A stretch of 64,000 nt of DNA from Datisca glomerata. Its lineage: Eukaryota > Streptophyta > Magnoliopsida > Cucurbitales > Datiscaceae. Each line of letters opens with the position of its first letter. Within the stretch, counting starts at the first letter, position 1. This document shows, in pieces, positions 11,477 through 21,390 of this stretch. The translations under genes and the position numbers were made by a program. The notes under the pieces are model-generated. The model saw nothing but the letters and a program-made list of their open reading frames with translations. It was not told where the DNA came from and searched no databases. The stretch lies in NCBI GenBank assembly GCA_003255025.1, contig QANY01009387.1:310001-374000 (forward strand). Reading direction: 5' to 3'.

Positions 11477-12230
11477 ACAAAAGCCTAAGCCTACAAACTT
11501 TCCCTAGGACACACCAAAAGCACATTTCAACAGGTTCATCTTCAACTTAGAAAATCTGCATCTCTAAAAAACACGTCTCAAATGCCGTAAATGTTGTTCG
11601 GCTTTTTAGACTTTACCACCAGATCATCCACGTAATCTTCGACATAGTCGTGAATCATGTCATGAAAAATGGCCGTTATTGCACGGTGTTCGGAAGGTCA
11701 TTTTCTCAATGTCCCTAATTACCATCTTGATCTGATTGTATCCATTAAACCCATCCATGAATAAGAACATCCCATGCTCTACTGTGGCATCTACTAGGCC
11801 ATCCACGTTAGGCAAAGGAAAATCATCCTTAGGGCATGCTTTGTTTAAATCCCTAAAATAAACACAACATCGAATTTGACCATTCTTCTTCTTCATAGGC
11901 ACGATGTTTGCTAACCACGCATGATGTTTAATGGGTTTGATAAATCCCACATCAACAAGTTTCTAGATTCCCACCTTAATTTGAAGTTTAACATCGAGAC
12001 AAAAATTTTACGGTGGTTGCTGATTGGTGCGTAGCTCTCAAAAACTCCCAACCTATATATTATTAGAAGGGGATCCAATGCTGGCATATTAGTATAAGGC
12101 CATCCGAATATGTCTTCAAATTCTCTTACTAACCTCAATAACGTTTCTCTTTGTTTATTCGTTAGACTCTTAGCCAAGAAACTATATTGTTGACTGTTCC
12201 ATCTTCAAGGTGTACTTCTTCTAATTCATC
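11477..12230 (-). pseudogene. Reverse transcriptase region of element A pol
   Basis: Minus-strand blocks in order: ILKIFEDIFGWPYTNMP-like entry (about 12060-12150), MGFIKPIKHHAWLANIVPMKKKNGQIR split near 11950-11880, FRDLNKACPKDDFPLPNVD near 11840 and FLFMDGFNGYNQIKM near 11750. After the FRTP block a stretch present in B (FYYVVMPFKLKNVGVTYQR) is missing, an internal deletion of about 75-80 bp around 11683. YVEDYVDDLVVKS then follows near 11620-11650, so the catalytic YVDD is preserved. Tat-lineage by similarity of order and by its neighbours. Confidence 0.85.
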
Positions 12231-12397
12231 CTGTGAAGGTAAATGATTTTGGACGGAAGGCTGCTCTGGTAGCTCATAATTACATAAATACCATTTGACA
12301 TGCCATGTAATTTTGCAAATACTTCATCCATCATATAATCTTTCACTTTCTTTTCATCACTAGAGGGATCAAGCTGTGCAATTGACCCCGCGCACCA

Positions 12398-13010
12398 TCA
12401 AAAGCCATAGGCCTTCTTCCCATTTGGTAGTTTGACATGAGTAACTAGCTCCATCCTTACTTCCATAATTGTCTTGTCTCCACTATTTTCCCATTTCGGT
12501 AAAGTGATTGCTGTTATTTTCCTTCGTGTAGTTGTCCGTGCTACTGCCAGATTATCAAACAACACTGCTTCAGCCAAATGTGTTTCTCTTTCATCAAATG
12601 GTGCTTTTCTAGCTGCCACAGTGATAACTCTTCCTTTCCACCATGCTTTCAAACATTGATGTAATGTTGATGGCACACATTCATGATCATGAATCCATGG
12701 TCGACCCAGGAATACGTGGTACACACTCCCGGCTTCGATTACATGAAAATAATTTGTAGTCTTCATCAGACCTAGTTGGAGTTCAACATTGACATATCCC
12801 AATGTTTTCATGGCTGAGGAAGAGAATCATGTTATCATGATTGACTGTCGCACAAGTCTCTTCCCAAGAAGTCTTGCCGCTTTGAATGCGGTAATTGACA
12901 CGACATTGATTCCTGATCCACTGTCTATCAATTCTCATTTTACTTGTACACCATTCATAGTGGCTTCAATATACAAAGGGTGATTATTCCCAGTTCGCTT
13001 GACACGACGA
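12398..13010 (-). pseudogene. Retropepsin (protease) region of element A
   Basis: Minus-strand reading: HPLYIEATMNGVQVK, a stop, then LIDSGSGINVVS (about 12890-12935), the D-S-G active-site motif of an aspartic protease. A later block, HVFLGRPWIHDHECVPSTLHQ (about 12640-12720), is the conserved LGRPWL-like segment that follows the flap in plant gypsy proteases. Two in-frame stops separate the parts. It would process Gag-Pol. The spacer from 12230 to 12398 still belongs to the pol polyprotein but carries no domain I recognise. Confidence 0.8.
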
Positions 13011-13129
13011 TCTGCATTAGTAAATGTGATTTCTCCTTCTTTATTTTGCCTTATTCTACCCAGTGACGGTTGTGCAAAGAAATAACGTGTCATCATTCTA
13101 CTCTTCTCAGAAACATCCACAATGTCTGA

Positions 13130-14755
13130 GTTACTTATCTCCTCGTTATGTCATCCAATTCAAGAATGTCAAAGAAATTCTTGCAAAGCCTTGTATTCAA
13201 TAGAGGTTCTATGAATCTGGCATTCCCCTTAGACAGATTATATTCGTTGTCATCTTCTTCTATCATTGTAACATAAGAAGTCGGCGCACCATCATATGCA
13301 TTGATCATGTTTACATTCGTATGCTAAGGAAAAGGTTTTCCTTCAACATGAGGGACATCTTCCGTGATAATTTCTCCTTTTTTAGTTTCTCATTGAATAT
13401 CATCCTCAAGGTCCTGAAGTTCTTAGTCAGGTGATTCAAATTCTGGTAGAAATGGCAATACTTAGGGGATTGCCTCCCATCCCTTGTAGGGAGTTTATCA
13501 ACCCAATGACGCTTTATTTCTTAATCTTTAACCCAAGTGTCAAGCAAGGCTTCAAATTTATCAATCGAACAAGGAAATAGTGGTAGCATATCTCTTCCTT
13601 CTCTATTCCTCTTGACTCATCGGTCATATGACTGTGTCATGGCTACTCGTGTCAGTTTCAATGTATGATCTCCACACTCATTTTTCTCAGTTAGCTTTTG
13701 CCGACTTACAAAAGTGTTTTTATGTTGCGTAGCCAGTTGAAGATGTACGAAAGAAGTAATATTCATATTCTCCAAGTGCACCCTATATTCGTTGATCATA
13801 CTACTGATGCACATATTTACCAATCCTTCTTCTTTGTAATCATCCGTACATTCTATGCCTTGTCCTTGAATCATTGCACATAAGTTATCAACTCTTCGTT
13901 GGGTCTTTGTGATTCTCTCCTGAGATCTAGGATGCTCACCCTTTCTCCTAACACAAGGAACTTGGCACAAAAGATGGAAGTCATTTGTGCCCACGTCAAA
14001 ATAGACCATGGTGCTAAGTTAGCATACCACATATAAGGTCGTTCGGAAAGGGATTTTGAAAACTCTCTCAGGTGCATTGAGTTATCAAAACCATATGGTC
14101 CCAGATCATCGATGAAAAGAGTTATATGCTCATTTGCGCAACTAGTCTTCCCATTGTATTTCCAAAATTTGGGAGGCACATATTCAACGGGTATAGCTGA
14201 GTTACAAATTCTACCAGATACGGTGGTCGAAAGTCTATTACTAAGTCATTCATGGATGCCCTCATCCTCTTTACCTGGAGCATCTCTTCTAAATACTCAT
14301 GAGTGATATATTGTGAAGTGTCATGTGACTCTTGCACTGGTGGTACTTCTATCGTAGCAATATGTGTGATGATGACCGGAGATGGGTTGAATAGATTGCC
14401 CACATTTTCACTATCAGCGGTTGTAGTAGGTCGCATAACACCATTGATAATGACAGGTGCAGGTGGAGCATGAATATTAGGAGTTGAGACTTGTGGTTTC
14501 TTTGAACTTATTCGTGGCTGGCCATTTTGCATCTGGTGCAACAGTGGAGGTGCATGTGTATCAGGAAGTAATGTTGTGAGGGTACTCAGCATTGTACGAA
14601 TCTCATTATTGGAAGCATGGAGATCTCTATTGGAAATTTATAACTCCCTGATAGCTACAGCCTGATCCATTTCTGATGCAGTAGCACATGTTGCATTGGC
14701 ATTAAGTTGCTCCAGTGTGATGTTGAGTTCATTCGTTCTAGATAGAGTTGAAGAT
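13130..14755 (-). pseudogene. gag region of element A
   Basis: The gag core is clear at 13871-14179: PPKFWKYNGKTSCANEHITLF, then SKSLSERPYMWYANLAPWSI and WAQMTSIFCAKF, the retrotransposon gag fold with its WY and F..K signature. The N-terminal part (14122-14592) is a low-complexity P/T-rich linker. A degenerate zinc-knuckle-like CHFYQNLNH occurs near 13435. Stops and frameshifts break it into at least four pieces. The start codon seen in B (ATG at 27663) is CTA here. Confidence 0.8.
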
Positions 14756-14769
14756 ACAGTGACAGATCG

Positions 14770-14790
14770 GTCCCAAGCAAAGTCGTCAAA
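14770..14790 (-). other. Primer-binding/leader motif of element A
   Basis: Directly after the LTR end (TTGAACA) the minus strand reads TTTGACGACTTTGCTTGGGA. Element B has TTCGGTGACTCCGTTGGGGA in the same place. It resembles the TGGCGACTC...GGGGA type leader of Tat-lineage elements. I did not match it to a particular tRNA. Confidence 0.5.
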
Positions 14791-15070
14791 TGTTCAAGAG
14801 CTAATGGGGTGTGACCGTGACATCACGTGAGTACAGTTACAAGTGTGATCTAGTCACAATAAATGACAAGTATATCCTGAGAACGTGGAGGTTGAAATCT
14901 GATAGGGTGAAAGACAAGCACTTTGAGCCAGTATATAAAAAGGTTATAAAATGCTATTGGGAGTAGAAATTCAGAGAGAATTCTATAAGTCTAATAAGTG
15001 GAAATATGAAGTCAAGACAAAAAAAGTCATTTACAATGAAAGAAAAAGCCTTTATTTACAGAGAAGCTAT
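14791..15070 (-). repeat. 5' LTR remnant of element A (U5 end only)
   Basis: About 280 bp aligning to the last part of the LTRs at 1972-3223 and 26755-27617: GGTCACACCCC near its end, CACTTTGAGCC, and AATGCTATTGGGAGTAGAAATT. Homology stops at 15070, just where the TATA box would begin. It is therefore a truncated 5' LTR. Confidence 0.8.
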
Positions 15071-15973
15071 CAAAAATTACAAGTGTGAAGTTACAAAAAT
15101 TCTCCATTGACCTTCATTCGATTTCAATATTTCATTACTGTAATTTTGAAATTATAACAGTAATATCCATTTTCATGATTTGTTCTTTATTATATATTTT
15201 CATGCATGTTTGTAAATTATATGTTACCAACTTAATCATAACTTAAATGTCACCGAAATTTTCTTACATGGATAACTCATTGGAAGAGTAAATAGTTTAG
15301 ATAAAGAAACACACATGAATGATATGCGTAAAGACTCTAAATTGATTACTTTGAATAGAGGGTTTTACAAACTTTAAAAGTGTGGTTACAAAACAGTTAA
15401 AGTGCACATGATCTTTTGATATTGCAGGGTCTTTTCAGGTTAACCTTTTCTATGTAATAATTATAGTTATGAATAAAGTGACTAATGTATGAATTTGAAA
15501 CCTTTTAGTTTGACACCCCTAAAAAAATTTGGCCTCTCCCCTGCGTGAGATTAACTGGGAGCGTAAAAACTAGTTCAGGCACCCATAATTAAGTGAATCC
15601 CAAAGAAAAGATGGCATGTGAAAACGTCGTACCACATGTAGTTAGATCATATGAAAGTAGTCCACATGAAGTTAGATCATATTAAACTATTTTTGCAAGT
15701 TAGCAAAAAGAAAGAGTGGGGAGGAGAGAAAAAATGTACAAGTTTCTCTCCACCACACTCTTTTTGTCTCTCATTCTTTATGTTCCACTACTAGCACTAT
15801 AAAATGACTATTATTAAAAAACAATTGCGTTAATTTCACCATAATATATTGGAGGAGAGATAAAGTACACTCAATACTGTAAAATGACCTTCAGATTACT
15901 GTGAAAGGCTATATTATGTACGTTGAACAAAATATCATTACTTCTATGAGCTCAAGGTATATATGGAACTAAG
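15071..15973. other. AT-rich spacer, nothing recognised
   Basis: No coding potential or known repeat seen. It begins at the broken end of element A and ends at the target duplication of the hAT-type element. Confidence 0.5.
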
Positions 15974-17087
15974 TAGGGATGTAAGCAAAATCCAAAAAAT
16001 CACTCAAACAGATTAAATCGGACCGAACCGATACGATTAGGCTGATTTTTACATTTTTAATGGTTTGGTTTGATGGTAGCAGTTGATAGCAGTTGAAAAT
16101 AAGCTCAGTTTGGTTTGATCTCCCTCTAAAATTTACCCTAATTTTCCCTCTCCTCACAAGTCACAACTCACAGACCTAACCCCCCGCGGCTCTAATCGAA
16201 GGACAGCTTGAGGAGGAAGATCCACTGCTCGCTGCTCTCGACGACGGATTGGCTACCTGAATATGCTCGGCTTCTCTCGTCGACGAAGGACAGAGGTCTG
16301 GTTTGCTCGTGTCTCCCTCCCCCGCAAACCGAAGTTCCTCCTCCACCTTTATTCTGGATTCTGAACTCTGATTCGAAGGTTTAATTTGTTGTCTCTGCTC
16401 CCTACAAGGGAGGGTCCTAGATTCTTCTCAGATTCTATATACTTCACAATAGCAAGTTGTTTAGGAAAGTTGAAGTTGTCTACAAGTAGAAGGGTGTCGT
16501 ATTTGATCAGAAATTGGGGGTTTTGGTTGATGAAACATGGGCTTTCGGTTCAGCTTGCTGGCTTCCGGTTAGTATTGGAGTTCTATTTCTTGTTTTGATT
16601 TTTCTTCTTGAACGATTGCTGCTTTGCATATTATTTTGGACTTCTTTTCCTTCTAATATCACTCGTTAGCAAAGTTAGAAGCTTTTTACTAGTTAGCATT
16701 TATTCTTTTTTCCCTCTTCATGCTATCACTAAGTTGAAAAATTGGACGAAATGTGGTCTCCAACTTATCTTTTGAAGAAAATTTTGGGAATGGCTGTTAT
16801 TTTTGTAATACAGCATAGTCATAGGACTGTTTCTTTAAGATCCTTATATATGGAATTGTTAATGCTTTTGTGAAGCATTAAGTATAGGCTTGTTTTCTGT
16901 ATTTTTTTATGTTTTTTACCGGTCAAAATTGCAAAACCGAATCGAACCGAGCCGATTTTAAATGGTTCGGCCCGGTTTGGTTTATGTGGGATTAACGGTT
17001 TAATTTAGTTTTGATATTAGAAAAATGATACTTATTGATTTTAAAAATACCTTTAAACCGAATTGAATCGAACTAATTATACTCTTA
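15974..17087. mobile_element. Non-autonomous hAT-type element with 8-bp target duplication
   Basis: 1114 bp bounded by GAACTAAG (15966-15973) and GAACGAAG (17088-17095), a 7/8 match for an 8-bp target duplication as made by hAT transposases. The ends TAGGGATGTAAG and its imperfect inverse (ATTATACTCTTA) are followed inside by runs rich in ACCGAACCGA / GGTTTGGTTT, typical of plant hAT families. The GC-richer interior (16140-16400) looks like a 5' UTR, with CCTCCCCC and GACGACG runs. No transposase ORF is present. Confidence 0.65.
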
Positions 17088-17580
17088 GAACGAAGAGGAG
17101 TGCTAGGGTCGAACTCTTTTTCACTCTCTTCATTCACATTTGACACCTATTACATTGAGAAATTAGAAAAAATGACTTAAATAAATACTAATTTTTAGCT
17201 ACTTAATTAAAAAACTAACATCGATTCCAATCATAGTAGACTTTGTCAATCACAATAAATTTTGTTCTCAAGTTATTTTTTATGCTTATTACGTTGTTAT
17301 CTGTAAATATATATGTGTGTGATTGAATCAGGTCGTAATATATGTGTAGTGGAGAGTATCTACATATATTATCTTTCCTAATTTTCTAATTTTTTATATT
17401 GATGATTTGATTCTTACATTAGACACGTCATTTTTCACTAAACCGTAAATGAATTCAACTATGAAAAAAAACTTAATATACTATAAAAATTTAGATCATG
17501 ATAAATCTAATTTTAAACTATGACCTCTTTTTACATTTCATTTTCTAGCTAGGAATATGTAGTCAGTGATTTCTTAAATA
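17088..17580. other. AT-rich spacer
   Basis: No gene or repeat recognised between the hAT-type element and the candidate Helitron. Confidence 0.5.
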
Positions 17581-18004
17581 TCTATACTATATATAAAGCG
17601 GGCTAAGAGGGAGAACATTTTTGGACAAAAATGGTCCCAGCTAATTCATGGAATATATTAATATTTGTCTTTCATAATTTTCATTAAATATTCTAAAAAT
17701 TAAGATAACATATTTTAACATGCAGGAAATGACAACAAAAATCATGAAAAATGAAAAAAAAAAATTAGTCAAATGTAACGATCAGTTAAAAAAATAGCAT
17801 TTGAATTAACTATATATATTTGAATGATTCAAACCTAATATGCTATTATGAATTCTACAAATAGATAATGCTTTGCATCATTTTTTTTGCACATATCTTT
17901 AAACGAACTATTTTATGTATGGTCATTTTTCATCTTGGAAATACTATGTTAGCATAATTTTTATTGTTTAGTTTATTGTATATGGTACACGTGTTAGAAA
18001 CTAG
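17581..18004 (+). mobile_element. Probable small non-autonomous Helitron
   Basis: It starts TCTATACTATATATAAAGCG, the TC-plus-TATA-rich start common in plant Helitrons, preceded by A. It can end at CTAG (18001-18004) followed by T, with ACACGTGT palindrome a few bases upstream. A second possible end is CTAG at 18076, next to an AGCCT...AGGCT hairpin. Both ends agree with insertion between A and T and the absence of target duplication. No Rep/helicase is encoded. Confidence 0.45.
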
Positions 18005-18183
18005 TATTATAAAAATGAGTTGATGATGGTGAAATTAAATGACAAATGCAAGCCTAGCAGTCCTCGTAGAGGCTAGTCTTTTATATTTTTAAGTAATTAT
18101 ATTAAATAGATAAGTTTTGAAAGTTAATTTAAAAAATAGTAAGATTTTTGTCAAATTATAAATAAATAGCATATTTTTAATGT

Positions 18184-18830
18184 CATATAATCAATCAACT
18201 GCTAATGAATTTGTAATTGATGATTTTAAGTTTCATTTTATAGATTTTATAATCAAATTTGATGAGATCCTTGTATTTAATTAAATATTTTAATATTTAT
18301 TATTTTTTAATTAAAATATTATTTTTTAATCAAATTATATGATAATCAATGATTGATTCTAGTTTCATTTTAGGTGATTCTGATAAGAAAATATTCTAGT
18401 TTCAATGATTGATTCTAATTCTGATAAGGTAAATAAAGAATTTTAGTACCACCTCATCAATCAACTGTTGACGAATTTATAGTTGACGATTTTATAATTC
18501 TATTTACAGATTTCATAATCAGTTTTGGTGGGGACTTTGCATTTTATTAAATATTCCGAAATTTATTATCTTTCAATTCAAACGTTATTTTTTATTTTTA
18601 TTTTTAATTAAATTAGATGATAATCAATTATTGATTCTAGTTTATTTTTTAGCTAATTCTGATAAGGAAATATTTTAGTTTCAATTATTGATTCTAATTC
18701 TGATAAGATAAATAATAGATTTTTAGTGCCACAACATCAATCAGCTGTTGACGAATTTATAGTTGACGATTTTAAACTTCGATTTACAGATTTTATAATT
18801 AGTTTTGGTGATGTTCAGATTTTATATAAC
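18184..18830. repeat. Roughly 275-bp tandem repeat, about 2.4 copies
   Basis: Copies begin near 18184, 18455 and 18735 with CATCAATCAACTGTTGACG or variants. Each carries GATTGATTCTAATTCTGATAAG and, in the first two, an AT-rich middle. The period is 270-280 bp. Identity between the second and third copies is visibly higher than with the first. No coding content. Confidence 0.8.
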
Positions 18831-19425
18831 ATGTTATATATAGATGAGGGTCAATTTGATCCAAAATTATTGTCTAATTAGAAAACCTAATATATACCTA
18901 AACTATTGAAAATATGCTATTTTTAATGCACCTCTTAAAGTTGTCTATTATGCATAATTTTCCTATATTTTTTTAAATTAACCCAGTAGTAAAAAATTTC
19001 GATGCCTTATGACCCCAAAAATTTAATAATTTTAGTACTGAAAACTCACAACGTCTCTCTAAATCTTATCACATGTTTTAAAAGTTAATATTTTTATTTT
19101 TATTATCTGATTATAGAGAATGCATAAACTCTTATATCACACCACAAAAATTATATTTATCATTTCATAATTATGAAAACATACTAAATTTTCCGTAATT
19201 CAAGATACTAATAATTTATTATGTAGGACAGTTACGGAAATTATTTCCATCAAATTAACAACTAGGTTTCTTTTTCGTAAGCTTTATTTAGTGACATGAT
19301 AGAAGGGTAAGCCAGCTTAATAGGCATTATTACTTTGTTCACGCCTATTTCTAATCCAAGCCTGATGTGTTGACTGAGAGCGGTCTAGTCATCGAGAAAG
19401 CTTTGAAAATATGGAGAGCTAGCAC
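18831..19425. other. AT-rich spacer
   Basis: No recognisable gene or repeat. Confidence 0.4.
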
Positions 19426-19745
19426 ATGAGGAGGAGCTTTAATGAGCCTAGACGTGAGAACCACCAGCAAAAGAACCTCCTTAGGGTTGCTTACGGGTAT
19501 TACCTATGGTGGTTGTGAAACCCCATAATGTGAGAGAGTTGAATTTGAATGTGTGTGAGAGAGAGATAGAGTAATGAGGGAATGTGTATGGCCCCCATTT
19601 TTGAAGGAGGGGTGAGTCACTTTATATAAAAAAAGGAGGGGAAATTTATCCTAGGTGACCAATGGGTGATTACCACACATGCTAGTGTCAAAGTTAATCC
19701 AACTTATCAAACGATGTTGTGTGTCTCTACGGTCATCCTCCAAGA
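19426..19745 (-). repeat. LTR-like fragment, same family as 26461-26754
   Basis: Shares with 26461-26754 the order GGTGGTTGTGAAAC, a GAGAGAGAGATAGAG run, TGAATGTG.ATATG, and a minus-strand TATATAAAGTGA/GTATAAAGAGA box followed by CCAATG.GTGA. I read both as parts of LTRs lying on the minus strand. The ends are not determined. Confidence 0.45.
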
Positions 19746-20099
19746 GAAGAAGACGTGTCTAAAACTATTAAGGAGGTCATGACAGCAGACTGACATGACG
19801 AACCTCATCTTAATCATATATCAAGTCATATGCCTCTAATGTTTTTTCAACGTAGTAAAGTCCATCCAATCTCTTATCACATGACCTAAATAGTTACGGG
19901 CATCAGGTCAGATGTAGCAATGGTTGCGGGACCTATGGCAACAATGCCCATGGGGACGGCAAGGAGATACACCCACTATCAAGGGAGAATAAGCAGTAGT
20001 GCCTATGTAGAGGTTCATCCTTGAGCTCCCATGATGGAGGACCACAACATAGTGGTGCGTTCTCATGCGGAAAGACATCATATGGGTGGCACATAGTAG

Positions 20100-20690
20100 A
20101 GTTAAAGGCTAGCACTCCCATTCTGGTGGACATCACAAGGGTGGTATAGCATTGGGTGCCTGCATTAGGGCGCATGCTAGCGCTTCTATGAATGACACAT
20201 CATAAGGGCAGTAAGCGCTTCTATGAATGAAGCATCACAAGAGCAGCGAAAGCGTCTATAAGGGATGCATGATGAGAGTGAAAAGCACTCCTTTGATGGT
20301 GGCATGACAAAGGCAACAAGCACTCTTAGAAGAGATGCATCACAAGGGCAACAAGTTCTTATATGATTAAGGAATCATAAGATCGGCAAGCATGGAGTGT
20401 GACGTAGGCTAGTGCTCCTACGATGGAGGCAGTATGAGGGTGACAAGCATGGAGTGTGATGTAGGCTAAAGCTTCTATGAAAAAGGTATTACAAGGACAA
20501 CTACAGAGTTGATGCAGGCCACTGCTTATATTATAGAGGCCCGATAAGGGTGGTAACCCTAGAGCGTGATGTAGGCTAGTGCCCCTATGATGGAAGCATC
20601 ACATGGGCAACAATGATAGAGTGTGATGTAGGCTAGCACTTTTATGATGTGATGTAGGCGTTATAGGGGCGTCATAACATGATCAACGGA
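20100..20690. repeat. Degenerate minisatellite with 37- and 56-bp units
   Basis: The right half has units of about 54-57 bp starting GTGATGTAGGCTAGTGC at 20398 (GTGACGTAGG), 20455, 20509, 20565 and 20622. The left half repeats a shorter unit of about 37-39 bp (CTTCTATGAATGA.GCATCACAAGGGCA). The long unit looks like the short unit plus an inserted CATGGAGTGTGATGTAGGC. No ORF of interest. Confidence 0.75.
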
Positions 20691-20699
20691 GGTGATAGT

Positions 20700-21282
20700 A
20701 ACAGAAATCATCTTGATCTTTAATCGATAAATTAAACAACCTAATTTATGCTACAGGATCGAATCTAGGTACTTTTGACATGTGAATCTAAAAAATTCTT
20801 CTTTTGCACGTCAAGATCCAAACAATGAACTTCGCACCAATCATCGTCGTCCACACTGACATGTTAAGCCATCATTCATCATCTAATTGATAAAATCATG
20901 TGAATACTGATACCTTATGATCTTACTTGGATCACCAACCACTTTTGATCTTACTTGTATCACCTACCAATCACAAGAGTGTGGGCACTCGAGAACAAGG
21001 AAATATTTCTCTTTTCTCTCTCTCTTAAATTTCAGCTAGTTAAGGTATTCTCTAGGGTTCCTCTTCTCTGAACTAATGATGTCAAAAGACTTAACCCTAG
21101 ACTAAGAAACATCATTAATTGAAAGTAACATCCAACGGCTAGGATTAAGGAATCAATCAGCTAAAAATTATATGCTTAATTGAAATTAATTTATAATTCT
21201 CATTTTTTAAAATAAGATCAAATTAATTTAAATGGTTGCTATTAAGATTCCATGTCATGCTTATTAGTTATTCGTCCCAACA
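20700..21282 (-). repeat. Possible minus-strand LTR and leader of an unassigned retroelement
   Basis: On the minus strand it starts TGTTGGGACGAATAAC (21282) and contains CTAGGGTTAAG, a CTCTAGGG/AGAGAGAGA run and a duplicated GTGATCCAAGTAAGATC (about 20935-20965). This resembles the U3-R-U5 and leader of a copia-type element, but no pol is adjacent and neither end is confirmed by a duplication. Confidence 0.25.
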
Positions 21283-21390
21283 ATATCCAAAATACATAGG
21301 TTAGTGCAGGGATCACCAGGATAAAAATACTTGTAGTTAAATAATTAATAAACTCAATTAATCAAAACCTTGATTAGATATATTATTTAG

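Larger units (their letters stand above)
1972..15070 (-). mobile_element. Element A: Tat-lineage Ty3/gypsy retrotransposon carrying an antisense PMD gene
   Basis: About 13 kb, reading right to left: 5' LTR remnant (14791-15070), primer-site-like leader (14770-14790), gag, protease, RT, RNase H, archaeal-type RNase H, integrase, about 111-bp tandem repeats (7920-8560), an opposite-strand plant mobile domain gene (4218-7592), a polypurine tract (3224-3237) and the 3' LTR (1972-3223). The second RNase H after the usual one is the hallmark of the Tat lineage (Ogre, Retand and relatives). All ORFs are broken. The 5' LTR has lost its U3 and TATA region at 15070, so this copy cannot start its own genomic transcript. 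The five bases outside the 3' LTR are GTAAG; the matching duplication at the other end is lost with the 5' LTR. Element B at 26755-39222 has the same layout. Confidence 0.88.

Noticed and set aside
16386..16598. 70-codon ORF in the hAT-type element.
   Set aside because: No match to transposase or zinc-finger motifs; the region looks like an untranslated leader.
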